DNA of 64,000 nucleotides from positions 124,001 through 188,000 of the forward strand of contig CAUWBF010000002.1 in the NCBI GenBank assembly GCA_963557785.1, in the 5' to 3' direction. Numbering within the stretch: position 1 is the first letter of the stretch; each line of letters begins with the position of its first letter. A program made the translations under genes and the position numbers. Origin of the DNA: Merdicola sp963557785. GTDB lineage: Bacteria; Bacillota; Clostridia; TANB77; CAG-508. The notes under the pieces were generated by a model that saw only the letters and a program-made list of their open reading frames with translations, did not search any database and was not told where the DNA came from. Positions 52,963 to 62,568 of the stretch are shown piece after piece.

Positions 52963-53753
52963 TGATAGATTTAAGCAATGATAATATTATTCATATAAGA
53001 AAAGATGACATAGAATATATACAATTTAAGAAATTATTAGAATATGAAACTATATTAAAACATTCAATTTGCTTTAAACCATTAGACTTTAACCTAAGTA
53101 AAATAGGAGAGGAAAAGTTAGAAGAAAACTATAAAAAGATATGTAGAACTCTTGAAATATCATATAAAGATGTTGTAAGAATGAAGCAAACACATTCAGA
53201 TAATGTAGAAATATTAGATTTATCAAGTAAAGAAAGATTTTATGATAATACAGATGGAATAATTACTCAAGAAAAAAATATAGTACTTCCAATAGTTACA
53301 GCAGATTGTATATCACTTCTGCTATTTGATCCTCAAAAAAAAGTAATAGCTAACATTCATTCTGGTTGGAGAGGAACAGTACAAAGAATAGTAGAAAAAG
53401 CTATAAAAAAAATGGTTATAAAATATGGCTGTAGGACATCAGATATTATCTGCTGTATAGGACCATGTATAGGAAAATGTCATTTTGAAGTAAGAGAAGA
53501 TGTAAAAGAAATATTCGAAAAAGAATTTAAAGATATTTTAAGTAAAAATATTGTATTAGATAATAAAAAAGATAATACTTATTTTATAGATACAGTTTTA
53601 ATAAATAGATTAATGCTAATTAAACTAGGACTAAAAAACGAAAATATAATTGAAAGCAATATATGTACAGTATGCAATAAAAATGAATTTCATTCTTATA
53701 GAGCAGAAAAAGAAAGAGCTGGAAGAAATTTAAGTATAATAACATTAGTATAA
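52962..53753 (+). CDS. pgeF: Laccase-domain purine nucleoside phosphorylase-like protein
   Basis: 263-residue YfiH/PgeF-family protein (formerly polyphenol oxidase). Metal and active-site signatures are VTADCISLLLFD, NIHSGWRG and CIGPCIGKCHFEV. Family members act on purine nucleosides (phosphorolysis, adenosine deamination) or edit peptidoglycan precursors. ATG overlaps the addB stop by 1 bp (AATGA-type coupling) with AAAGGAG upstream. ldcA follows after 10 bp, which is compatible with a cell-wall link. Confidence 0.9.
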   Translation: MIDLSNDNIIHIRKDDIEYIQFKKLLEYETILKHSICFKPLDFNLSKIGEEKLEENYKKICRTLEISYKDVVRMKQTHSDNVEILDLSSKERFYDNTDGIITQEKNIVLPIVTADCISLLLFDPQKKVIANIHSGWRGTVQRIVEKAIKKMVIKYGCRTSDIICCIGPCIGKCHFEVREDVKEIFEKEFKDILSKNIVLDNKKDNTYFIDTVLINRLMLIKLGLKNENIIESNICTVCNKNEFHSYRAEKERAGRNLSIITLV

Positions 53754-53763
53754 GGAGAAGAAT

Positions 53764-54687
53764 ATGATAAAACCAGATAAACTAAAGTTAGGAGATACAA
53801 TAGGTGTTGTAGCACCATCAAATCCAATAATAGAAAATTCTATTGAAGAAACAAAAAAGGCAAAAAGAATATTAGAAGATGCAGGATTTAAAGTGAAATT
53901 TTCAAAGAATCTATTTGCGAATACTAATAAATATAGTGCATCTGCTAAAGAAAAAGCAGATGATATGAATACTATGTTTGCAGATAAAGAAGTTAAAATG
54001 ATTTGGTGTGCGAAAGGCGGAGAAAACTCAAATTCAATTTTTGAATATTTAGATTATGATTTAATAAAAAATAATCCTAAAATATTATGTGGATATAGCG
54101 ATATAACTTCTATTACTAATATAATTTCAGAAAAAACAGGAGTAGTAACTTTTAGTGGTACAAATTTTAAAACAGTTGCTACAGATGAAACAGATTATAG
54201 CTATAAAGAAGCAATAAAAAGATTTGTGTATGGAAGTTTAGAATTAGGAACTAAAGAAGATAAATATATAACAATTAGAGAAGGAATAGCAGAAGGAGAA
54301 CTTATAGGAGGAAATTTAAGTTTAACTAGAGGTCTAGTTGCTGGTAAATATTCAATAAATTTTGAAAATAAAATACTATTTTTAGAAGAGTTGGGAATTG
54401 AAACAGGACCAGCACTTGCAAGTAATTTCCTTTATAATTTAAAGCAAAATGATGTATTTAAGAAAATAAAAGGTCTATGGATTGGAAATTATGAACACGA
54501 AAGTGGAATAAGTCTAGAACAAATAATATTGGATGTTATAAAGGATGAAAAATATAAATTTCCTATAATTAAATCTAATAACTTTGGACATACAGATAGA
54601 AAAACTGTAATTCCAATAGGTGTTAAAGCTAGAATAAATACAAATAAAGATATAAAAATAGAATTATTAGAAAATAGTGTAAAGTAA
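53764..54687 (+). CDS. ldcA: LD-carboxypeptidase (peptidase S66)
   Basis: 307-residue enzyme that cleaves the L-D bond of tetrapeptides in cell-wall recycling, or a related microcin-immunity type. Ser-Glu-His triad: Ser in CGYSDIT, Glu in LFLEELGIE, His in NNFGHTDRK. WCAKGG before the serine is typical. No signal peptide, so cytoplasmic. AAGGAGAAG upstream. Downstream UDG gene after 11 bp. Confidence 0.9.
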   Translation: MIKPDKLKLGDTIGVVAPSNPIIENSIEETKKAKRILEDAGFKVKFSKNLFANTNKYSASAKEKADDMNTMFADKEVKMIWCAKGGENSNSIFEYLDYDLIKNNPKILCGYSDITSITNIISEKTGVVTFSGTNFKTVATDETDYSYKEAIKRFVYGSLELGTKEDKYITIREGIAEGELIGGNLSLTRGLVAGKYSINFENKILFLEELGIETGPALASNFLYNLKQNDVFKKIKGLWIGNYEHESGISLEQIILDVIKDEKYKFPIIKSNNFGHTDRKTVIPIGVKARINTNKDIKIELLENSVK

Positions 54688-54698
54688 AGGATAGTAAA

Positions 54699-55265
54699 AT
54701 GTACGATAATTGGGAAGAATTAGAAAAATCAATAATAGGTTGTAGAAGATGTAAATTATGCAATAATAGAAGAAATATTGTTTTTGCTGATGGAAATAGA
54801 AATGCTAATATCATGTTTATAGGTGAAGGACCTGGTGCGGATGAAGATATGCAAGGAATACCATTTGTTGGAAAAGCAGGACAACTTATGAATAAAGCTT
54901 TTGATGCTTTAGGAATTAATAGAGAAAAAGTATATATAGCTAATATTGTAAAATGTAGGCCACCCAACAATAGAGTTCCAGAGCAGGATGAAGCAGAAGC
55001 TTGTTTAGATTATTTGCGTAATCAAGTGATTTTAGCTAAACCCAAAATAATAGTACTTTTAGGAAGTACAGCTCTAAAAAATATTTTGGGAGATGAATAT
55101 AAAATATCATCAGCAAGAGGAAACTGGATAGAAAAGAAAGATATAATGTATATGCCAACTTGGCATCCAGCAGCATTACTTAGAGATGAATCAAAAAAAA
55201 TTGATTTTTGGAAAGATTTAAAGAAAGTGGTTGAAATGGCAAATGAGCTTAATATAAATTTATAA
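54699..55265 (+). CDS. Uracil-DNA glycosylase, family 4
   Basis: 188-residue Fe-S uracil-DNA glycosylase. Cluster cysteines lie in CRRCKLC (N-terminal) and VKCRPP...EACLDYL. Active-site motif GEGPGADEDMQGIPFVG and the late MPTWHPAALLR with the conserved His. Removes uracil from DNA in base-excision repair. It sits in a tight run pgeF-ldcA-udg-nudix, all with gaps under 20 bp, which looks like one operon from the hydrolase gene onward. Confidence 0.92.
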   Translation: MYDNWEELEKSIIGCRRCKLCNNRRNIVFADGNRNANIMFIGEGPGADEDMQGIPFVGKAGQLMNKAFDALGINREKVYIANIVKCRPPNNRVPEQDEAEACLDYLRNQVILAKPKIIVLLGSTALKNILGDEYKISSARGNWIEKKDIMYMPTWHPAALLRDESKKIDFWKDLKKVVEMANELNINL

Positions 55266-55281
55266 TAGAAGGTGGATTAAT

Positions 55282-55848
55282 ATGGATAGCAAATATTTTA
55301 AAGAAATAGATTATAAGTTGTTAAACAAAAGAACGGCATATAAAGGAAAAAGAATTACAGTCGAAGAATTAAATTACTATAATCCAAGAGATAATAAGAA
55401 TATATACAGAGAACATGTATTAGCAGGGGATGCAGCTATAATTATGCCAATAACAGATAATAATGAAGTAATTATGATACAAGAACCTCGTACTCCTATA
55501 GGAAAAACAGTATTAGCGTTTCCGGCAGGTATGATAGAAAAAGGAGAAACACCTGAAGAAGGAGCAATAAGAGAGCTAGAGGAAGAGACAGGATATAAAG
55601 CAAAAAATTTAAAGAAAATTAGGGAAGTTTATCCAGCGATAGGATATTCAAACGAAAAGACAATTATTTTTATTGCAAGAGATTTAGAAAAAACACAGAG
55701 AAACTTAGATGCGACAGAAGATATAAAAGTTATAAAACTTCCATTAGATGAAGTAAAAAGAATGCTAGAAACAAATGAGATTATGACATCTAGTGAAACA
55801 GTTGCATTAATGTATTATTTTAATTATGAAGCAAATAAACAAAACTAG
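55282..55848 (+). CDS. NUDIX hydrolase, ADP-ribose pyrophosphatase-like
   Basis: 188 residues. Complete Nudix box GETPEEGAIRELEEETGYK (GX5EX7REUXEEXGU), preceded by FPAGMIE and followed by the proline-type spacing EVYPAIGYSNEKTI seen in ADP-ribose pyrophosphatases. Likely hydrolyses ADP-ribose or a related nucleotide. GAAGGTGG lies before the ATG. Last gene of the repair and housekeeping run. Confidence 0.9.
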   Translation: MDSKYFKEIDYKLLNKRTAYKGKRITVEELNYYNPRDNKNIYREHVLAGDAAIIMPITDNNEVIMIQEPRTPIGKTVLAFPAGMIEKGETPEEGAIRELEEETGYKAKNLKKIREVYPAIGYSNEKTIIFIARDLEKTQRNLDATEDIKVIKLPLDEVKRMLETNEIMTSSETVALMYYFNYEANKQN

Positions 55849-55925
55849 TATAGATAGTCAAGTATGTTGACTTTTAAAATTATCAATAATAAAATTTACT
55901 AAAAATAATAGTTGGAGGAGTACAC

Positions 55926-57197
55926 GTGAAAGAAAATACTCAAGAAATTAAAGAATATACAGAATACTGTTTAAACTGTAAAGTTAAACCATGTCAAAAA
56001 GGATGCCCATTATCAAATGATATCCCAGCATTTATACATGAAACTAAAGAAAACAATATAGAAGAAGCATATAAAATATTAAATAATACTACAGTTTTAG
56101 GAGCTTTATGTGGAAGAATATGTCCTCATGAAAAGCAATGTCAAGGAAATTGTGTAAGAGGAATAAAACAAACTCCTGTTAATATTGGTAAAATAGAAGC
56201 ATATGTTTTTGATAGAGCAATGGAAGATAAATTATATAAAAATATAGAAAAAGATGATTTATTATCTGGTAAGAATATTGCAATAGTTGGAAGTGGTCCT
56301 GCTGGTTTAACAGCAGCAGCATTTTTGGCTAGACATTCTGCTAATATAGATATCTATGAAAAACAAGAAAAATTAGGTGGAATTTTAAGATATGGAATTC
56401 CAGAATTTAGATTACCAAAAAATATTCTAGATATTACTATTGACTCAATAATTAGTCTAGGAATAAATTATAAAGTGAATGCTAAACTTGGAAGAGATTA
56501 CACATTAGAAGAGTTAAAAGAAAAATATGATGTTGTATTCTTAGCTTTTGGAGCGAATATTCCTACAAAAATGAATATCGAAGGCGAAGAATATGAAGGT
56601 GTTTTTGGAGGAAATAGATTATTAGAGTATGGTAATCATCCAGAATACAAAGGAAAAAATGTGGCAGTAATAGGTGGCGGAAATGTTGCAATGGATGCTT
56701 CAAGAACTATAAAGCAAATGGGTGCAAAAAATGTATATGTAATTTATAGAAGAGCAGAAGAACAAATGCCAGCAGAAAGAAAAGAAATAGAAGACGCTAA
56801 GAAAGAAGGAATAGAATTTTTATTCCAAAATAATATAGTAAAAATACTTTCAGATAATAACAAAGATGTATCTAAAATAGAATGTATAAAAACAGAATTA
56901 GTACAAAAAGAAGGAGAAACAAGGAAAGTTCCAATTAATATTGATGGTTCAAATTATGAACTAGAAATGGATTATGTAGTAATGGCAGTAGGCTCTAAAG
57001 CAGATGAAGAATTAATAGATAAAATGGGACTAGAAAAAACAAAATATGGCAATATTAGTGTAGATGAAAAATATATGACATCAGATTCAAAAGTATTTGC
57101 AGCAGGAGATTTAATAGGAACGAAATCAACAGTTGCGTGGGCAGCAAGATCAGGAAGAGAAGCAGCTGAAAATATAATAGAATACCTAAAAAAATAG
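55926..57197 (+). CDS. NAD(P)-dependent oxidoreductase, glutamate synthase small-subunit-like
   Basis: 423-residue flavoprotein with an N-terminal iron-sulphur domain, CLNCKVKPCQKGCPL and CGRICPHEKQCQGNCVRG, then FAD loop VGSGPAGLTAAAF and NADPH loop IGGGNVAMDASR. Such proteins work as GltD partners or stand-alone NADPH dehydrogenases. No gltB (large subunit) is adjacent, so the electron acceptor is unknown. GTG start with GGAGG upstream. Confidence 0.9.
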   Translation: MKENTQEIKEYTEYCLNCKVKPCQKGCPLSNDIPAFIHETKENNIEEAYKILNNTTVLGALCGRICPHEKQCQGNCVRGIKQTPVNIGKIEAYVFDRAMEDKLYKNIEKDDLLSGKNIAIVGSGPAGLTAAAFLARHSANIDIYEKQEKLGGILRYGIPEFRLPKNILDITIDSIISLGINYKVNAKLGRDYTLEELKEKYDVVFLAFGANIPTKMNIEGEEYEGVFGGNRLLEYGNHPEYKGKNVAVIGGGNVAMDASRTIKQMGAKNVYVIYRRAEEQMPAERKEIEDAKKEGIEFLFQNNIVKILSDNNKDVSKIECIKTELVQKEGETRKVPINIDGSNYELEMDYVVMAVGSKADEELIDKMGLEKTKYGNISVDEKYMTSDSKVFAAGDLIGTKSTVAWAARSGREAAENIIEYLKK

Positions 57198-57225
57198 AGA
57201 ATACAATTTGTATTCTCTATTTTTT
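57193..57225. terminator. Bidirectional terminator, GltD-like / metallopeptidase genes
   Basis: AATAGAGAATAC (57193-57204) and GTATTCTCTATT (57210-57221), perfect 12-bp stem, 5-nt loop, T-run after. Confidence 0.85.
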
Positions 57226-58330
57226 ATTTATTATTAATATCTACTTTTGTGTATTCAGATCCAGATTTAAATAAGATCTTTTTCAATTTTTGGAATAAAG
57301 TAGTAAAAAAGTTAGTATTAGTAATAGTTAAACTCTTTTCAGTAGAAATTTCATATCCATTTTCTATTTCATTATACCTTGCCTCTAATCTTATCATCAT
57401 ATCAATATAGAAAGTATTATAGAAATTGTCACCATCTAAAACTCCAATTAAAGGTTTAAAATTATAAAGTTTTCTTCTATAACTTTCTAATTCTTCTATA
57501 GTTGTAATTTCATTAAAAGCTTTTTCAAAATAAGATGTAATTATAAGATTTTGTGTTTCTGTGAATAAAGATGAAACAGTTCCTTTTAAAGTTGCTATAT
57601 GTTTATTTAAAGTTGGATTTGTAACTTCTGAATTTTCTAATTTATTTGTTGATTTTATTAGTTCTTCTTCTGCTTTTAATATTTTATCAAAATTTTTTTC
57701 TATTGTAAGATATGCATCTTTAGAAGTATATTTGATAAAAGTATTTTTAAATTCATTAGTACTATTAAAAGTACTATCTAATAATACATATTCGCCTGTT
57801 ATATAAGCCATCTGAGCAATCAAATTACATACTAAAGGATAACAGGTTGGACTTATAGTATCAAATGTTATACCATAGTATTTAACTGTATCTATAGGTG
57901 CTTTCAATGCTTTAGAAGTTGCATATTGTACAGCTGCTTCATTTATTCCTAATCCATGAACATTAAATTGTGTAAGATCGCATAGACCTAATTTTAATAA
58001 ATTTCCCCAATTATCTTTTCTGGTTTGTAAATAGTGAATACATTCATGAACAGCATAAGTAGTTAATTCGCTAGTTGGTATTTCTTCATTAAAATATATA
58101 GAACTATTTTTATATAAATAATTTGCTTCAGAAAATCCCTTTGGTACAGAAGCTCTGTACATAGGTATTTGTGATAATGAAATATATAATTCTTCTAAAC
58201 TAAAATTATGCTCAGGAAAAGAATTAGTTAATATTGTAGATACTTCTTTGGCTATAGAGTTTACCTTAGAATTATCTAAAATACTTGTTACTTCAATTCC
58301 TTCTCTTTTTAAATCTGATTCTATACTCAT
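57224..58330 (-). CDS. Putative zinc metallopeptidase of unknown family
   Basis: 368-residue soluble protein with HECIHYLQ (HExxH, 95-99) and a possible third ligand in GLGINEAAVQY (Glu131), the gluzincin pattern. After about residue 200 it is helical (coils at 200-300). It has no signal peptide, so it probably acts inside the cell. No named family recognised. AAGGAG lies before the ATG. It is downstream of nothing on its strand; leuS is separated by 130 bp and a terminator. Confidence 0.7.
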   Translation of the reverse strand: MSIESDLKREGIEVTSILDNSKVNSIAKEVSTILTNSFPEHNFSLEELYISLSQIPMYRASVPKGFSEANYLYKNSSIYFNEEIPTSELTTYAVHECIHYLQTRKDNWGNLLKLGLCDLTQFNVHGLGINEAAVQYATSKALKAPIDTVKYYGITFDTISPTCYPLVCNLIAQMAYITGEYVLLDSTFNSTNEFKNTFIKYTSKDAYLTIEKNFDKILKAEEELIKSTNKLENSEVTNPTLNKHIATLKGTVSSLFTETQNLIITSYFEKAFNEITTIEELESYRRKLYNFKPLIGVLDGDNFYNTFYIDMMIRLEARYNEIENGYEISTEKSLTITNTNFFTTLFQKLKKILFKSGSEYTKVDINNK

Positions 58331-58424
58331 AGTATTTCTCCTTAGTAAATCAATTACTATAATTATACAACATATTAAAGATTTTACTGTTTCAAATATA
58401 TTAAATAAAATTTACATTTATATT

Positions 58425-58456
58425 ACAAAAAAGGAAATGCATGTATGCATTTCCTT
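58425..58456 (-). terminator. Terminator of leuS (minus strand)
   Basis: AAGGAAATGCAT (58431-58442) and ATGCATTTCCTT (58445-58456), perfect 12-bp stem, 2-nt loop; on the minus strand it runs into TTTTTT. Confidence 0.82.
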
Positions 58457-58460
58457 AAAA

Positions 58461-60857
58461 TTATTTAACTACTATATTATATATTTTATTTTTTACATAG
58501 ATTTCTTTAACAATTGTTTTTCCATCAAGAATATTTAATATTTTATTCATAACTTTTTGTTTTACAGAAGCTTCATCTTCGTCTAATGCAATAGATATTG
58601 TTCCTTTAAATTTTCCGTTTATTTGAATTGGAACTTCAATTTCATCATCAATTGTTTTGGCTTCATCATACTTAGGCCAGCTATAAGATGAAATTGGAGT
58701 ATTAAATCCTGCAAGTTCATTTAATTCTTCAGTTATATGAGGTGCAAATGGATTTAATAATGTTAAAAATGTTTTAAATTCTGCTTTATTTATAGTTTTT
58801 AATTTATAGAATTCATTTACCATTGTCATAAATGTAGAAATACAAGTATTAAATTTCATTTCTTCTATATCGTTAGTAACTTTTTTAATAGCTTTATTCA
58901 TCATTTTTTCTGTAGAAGTCGTATATTCGTCTCCATCTACTAACATATCTTTTAAATTATAAACTCTATCTAAGAATTTATTACATCCACGAATACTATC
59001 CATAGACCATGCAGCTGTTTGATCAAAAGGTCCCATAAACATTTCATAAACTCTTAAAGTATCTGCACCAAAGTCATTTACTATGTCATCAGGATTTACA
59101 ACATTTCCTTTAGATTTTGACATTTTCTCTCCATTACTTCCTAAAATCATTCCATGAGAAGTACGTTTTGCATATGGTTCTTTTGTAGGAACAACTCCAA
59201 TATCATATAGAAATTTATGCCAGAATCTAGAATATAGTAAGTGAAGTGTAGTATGTTCCATACCACCATTATACCAATTAACAGGTGACCAATATTCTAA
59301 TGCTTCTTTAGAAGCTAATTCTTTATCATTATGTGGATCCATATATCTTAAGTAATACCAAGAAGAACCAGCCCATTGTGGCATTGTATCTGTCTCTCTT
59401 TGTGCTTTTCCACCACAGTGAGGACAAGTTGTATTAACCCATTCAGTATGTTTAGCAAGTGGAGATTCGCCATTTTCGCCAGGTTCGTAATCTTTAATAT
59501 CTGGTAATACTAAAGGCAATTCTTCTTCTGGAACAGGGACCCAACCGCATTTTTCACAATAAACCATAGGAATTGGCTCACCCCAATATCTTTGGCGAGA
59601 GAATACCCAATCACGTAATTTATAATTAACTTGCTTATGACCAAGTTTATTATTTTCTATATAATCTATTATTTTAGTTTTAGCATCTGATACAGTTAAT
59701 CCATTTAAGAAATCGGAATTAACTAAAGTACCATTAGTTATTATTTCATCAGAATCAGCAGTAGAAGATTCTATAACCTTAACAATTGGAAGATTAAATT
59801 TTTTAGCGAATTCATTATCTCTACTATCATGTGCAGGAACAGCCATAATTGCGCCTGTACCATATGTAATTAATACATAATCTGATATCCAGATAGGAAT
59901 TTCTTTATTTGTTAAAGGATTAATAGCTTTTATTCCTTTAAGTTCAACACCTGTTTTATCTTTATTTAATTCTGATCTCTCAAAATCAGATTTTAAAGAA
60001 GCTTGATGTTTATAATCTTCTACTTCATCTAAATTTGTAATTTTATCTTTAAATTTATTAACTAGTGGATGTTCAGGAGCTATAACCATATACGTAGCGC
60101 CAAAAATTGTATCAGGTCTAGTTGTATAAACAGTTAGACTTTCATCTGAATTTGCAATTTTAAAATTAACTTCAGCACCTTCTGATCTACCAATCCAGTT
60201 AATTTGTTGAGCTTTAATTTTATCTAAGAAATCAACTTCATCAAGATCATCTATTAATCTTTGTGCGTATTTTGTAATTCTTAACATCCATTGACTTTTT
60301 TCTTTTTGAACTACTGGACTTCCACATCTTTCGCAAACACCATTTACAACTTCTTCGTTTGCAAGACCTACTTTACAACCTGTACAGAAATTGATAGGCA
60401 TAGTTGTTTTATATGCTAATCCATTTTTGTATAATTGAATAAATATCCATTGTGTCCATTTATAATAGTTAGGATCTGTTGTATTAATTTCTCTTGACCA
60501 ATCAAAAGAAAAACCAATAGATTTTAATTGTCTTTTAAAATTTGCTATGTTTTGCTCAGTAACTATTTTTGGATGTATTTTATTTTTTATAGCATAGTTT
60601 TCAGCAGGTAAACCAAATGCATCAAATCCCATTGGATATAATACATTATATCCATCTAACCTTTTCTTTCTTGCAATTATATCTAGAGCTGTATAACTTC
60701 TAGGATGCCCTACATGAAGTCCTTGTCCAGAAGGGTAAGGAAACTCAACAAGTCCATACCATTTTTCTTTAGAATAATCATTTGAAGCATTAAATGTTCC
60801 TTCTTTTTCCCACTTATCTTGCCATTTCTTTTCTATTTCTTTATAATTATATGCCAT
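58461..60857 (-). CDS. leuS: Leucyl-tRNA synthetase
   Basis: 798-residue class I synthetase. HIGH signature is HVGHP in PYPSGQGLHVGHP; KMSKS is intact in EKMSKSKGN. The editing domain contains TTRPDTIFGATYMV and YGTGAIMAVPAHDSRD. Zinc-like CxxC knuckles (CTGC, CERC; CPHCGGK) are present. The start has GGAAG upstream. No T-box leader (no AGGGTGG-type sequence) is seen in the 296 bp before it, although Clostridia often control leuS this way. Confidence 0.97.
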   Translation of the reverse strand: MAYNYKEIEKKWQDKWEKEGTFNASNDYSKEKWYGLVEFPYPSGQGLHVGHPRSYTALDIIARKKRLDGYNVLYPMGFDAFGLPAENYAIKNKIHPKIVTEQNIANFKRQLKSIGFSFDWSREINTTDPNYYKWTQWIFIQLYKNGLAYKTTMPINFCTGCKVGLANEEVVNGVCERCGSPVVQKEKSQWMLRITKYAQRLIDDLDEVDFLDKIKAQQINWIGRSEGAEVNFKIANSDESLTVYTTRPDTIFGATYMVIAPEHPLVNKFKDKITNLDEVEDYKHQASLKSDFERSELNKDKTGVELKGIKAINPLTNKEIPIWISDYVLITYGTGAIMAVPAHDSRDNEFAKKFNLPIVKVIESSTADSDEIITNGTLVNSDFLNGLTVSDAKTKIIDYIENNKLGHKQVNYKLRDWVFSRQRYWGEPIPMVYCEKCGWVPVPEEELPLVLPDIKDYEPGENGESPLAKHTEWVNTTCPHCGGKAQRETDTMPQWAGSSWYYLRYMDPHNDKELASKEALEYWSPVNWYNGGMEHTTLHLLYSRFWHKFLYDIGVVPTKEPYAKRTSHGMILGSNGEKMSKSKGNVVNPDDIVNDFGADTLRVYEMFMGPFDQTAAWSMDSIRGCNKFLDRVYNLKDMLVDGDEYTTSTEKMMNKAIKKVTNDIEEMKFNTCISTFMTMVNEFYKLKTINKAEFKTFLTLLNPFAPHITEELNELAGFNTPISSYSWPKYDEAKTIDDEIEVPIQINGKFKGTISIALDEDEASVKQKVMNKILNILDGKTIVKEIYVKNKIYNIVVK

Positions 60858-60950
60858 TTCAATCTTCCTTTCTAAAATTATGACTACTATATGTGCAACA
60901 TTATATACTAGATTTTACTAAAAATAAAGGGAAAATTGATAAAAAATATA

Positions 60951-60979
60951 TTGACAGGTAAAATGTATTATGGTAACAT
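60951..60979 (+). promoter_or_regulatory. Promoter of the CnaB surface protein gene
   Basis: TTGACA (60951-60956), 17-nt spacer, TAACAT (60974-60979). This leaves a 5' leader of about 165 nt with no further recognisable structure. The rest of the 60858-61153 gap holds only the short leuS leader. Confidence 0.6.
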
Positions 60980-61153
60980 AACGCCAGATGATTAATTCAA
61001 ATAAAATATTTTAGAAAGATTAATTATACTTTTATTCAAAATTAAATTCAAAAAGAATTTTATCTAAATAAAAACCCAAAAATAAAAAATATAGTTATAA
61101 CACCTAAAAATACATAGGTTTATTTGTTATGCAAAAAATGGAGGAAGTTTAAT

Positions 61154-62482
61154 ATGAAATTATATAAAAACAGAATAATTAAATTTATAACAATACTTTT
61201 GACGATTGTTATTACTTTTAATACAATTTTATTAAGTAAATATAATAAAGTAGAAGCAGTTCAAACTGAAGAAAAAATAGAAATAAAAGAGGTTGGAACT
61301 TTTCATAAAGAAATTGTAAATGGAACTATATATTATGTACAAAAATTTAGTATATTAATAGAAGAGGGAATACAGTACAATATTAATATAAATGATTTTC
61401 CAGAAGGCACATTAATTTTAAATGCTAATAATGAGCCAATAACAAACATAGAAACAGATATTTTTAAAATAGCAATTTTACCCAATAATATATCTGATGA
61501 ACTGAAAGGAATCATAAATGTTAATGGTACGGAATATGAGTTTAGTAAAGAAACAAACAAATCTATAATTGAAGTTAAAGTAATGTTTATAAATAAAACA
61601 ATTAAACCAAATGCTACAATAGAATTAAAAAAGAATGATGAATTAATTTCAAGTGGAATAAGTGATGAAAACGGGCAAGTTAATTTTAGTAATTTATATC
61701 CAGGCAGATATTCTATTTATGAAAAAGATATTAATGGCAATATTATTGGAGAATTACCAATAGTATTAGATTTAATATATAATGAAAAAAGAACCATAAC
61801 AGTTATGAATGATATTTTAAATGGAGCAAATATTATAGTGGAAAATGAGAAAAAGAAAGGTTCTATTGAACTTCATATTACTGATGGAGATAATGAATGT
61901 GTACCAATAACAAATGTAGAAATAGAAATATATAATTCTAAAAATAGTTTGGTAGAAACGTTAACTACAAGTGAAGAAGGAATTAGTGTATCATCAAAGC
62001 TTGCAATAGATGAAATATATAAAGTAAGACAAAAAAGTACTTGGAATGATTATATTGTAGATTCAAATGAATATGAAGTTAAATTTAAAGAAAATAATGA
62101 AATAGTAATTATTGAAATTGAAAATTTTATAAAAAAGAATTGTATACAAATAATAAAAGTTGATAAAGATAATAATGATATAAAACTAGAAGGAGTTATA
62201 TTTGGTATATATAATGAAAATAATGAATTAATAGAAGAAATAACAACTGATAATAATGGCAATGCAACTAGTTCAAAATTGCCAATAAATAAACAATACT
62301 ATGTAAGAGAAATAAAAACATTAGATAATTATGTTTTAGATAATAATGCAATTACAGTATTTCTAACCGAGAAAATGAGTGCAACAGGAGAAATTAGTAT
62401 AAACAAGTTAGCCAATACTAATAATTATTTGATTATTGAAAATCAAAAAATTTATAATATATTACCAAGGTTAGGATGTTAA
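61154..62482 (+). CDS. Secreted protein with CnaB/SpaA-like repeats
   Basis: 442 residues from the ATG at 61154, with GGAGGAAG upstream; an in-frame TTG at 61124 is less likely. A basic, hydrophobic signal peptide (about 1-34) is followed by a leading domain and about three prealbumin-like CnaB repeats (about 165-235, 240-330 and 335-430), with patterns such as GVIFGIYNENNELIEEITTDNNGN and YYVREIKTLDNYVL. The last repeat has the Lys and Glu expected for an isopeptide bond. The chain stops at NILPRLGC, which looks like the start of a sortase signal, but no membrane anchor follows. Probably a surface or pilin-like protein, possibly truncated. Confidence 0.8.
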   Translation: MKLYKNRIIKFITILLTIVITFNTILLSKYNKVEAVQTEEKIEIKEVGTFHKEIVNGTIYYVQKFSILIEEGIQYNININDFPEGTLILNANNEPITNIETDIFKIAILPNNISDELKGIINVNGTEYEFSKETNKSIIEVKVMFINKTIKPNATIELKKNDELISSGISDENGQVNFSNLYPGRYSIYEKDINGNIIGELPIVLDLIYNEKRTITVMNDILNGANIIVENEKKKGSIELHITDGDNECVPITNVEIEIYNSKNSLVETLTTSEEGISVSSKLAIDEIYKVRQKSTWNDYIVDSNEYEVKFKENNEIVIIEIENFIKKNCIQIIKVDKDNNDIKLEGVIFGIYNENNELIEEITTDNNGNATSSKLPINKQYYVREIKTLDNYVLDNNAITVFLTEKMSATGEISINKLANTNNYLIIENQKIYNILPRLGC

Positions 62483-62568
62483 AATGTAGGTTAAGTTTAT
62501 ATTATTGCAAATAAAAATAAACTAATATATAATAACAAAAAATAATGCACAAAAAATAGGAAGTAAAA

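Noticed and set aside
60858..61123. T-box leader upstream of leuS
   Set aside because: No T-box sequence (AGGGTGG...) or antiterminator is visible on the minus strand, and no terminator stem precedes the start.
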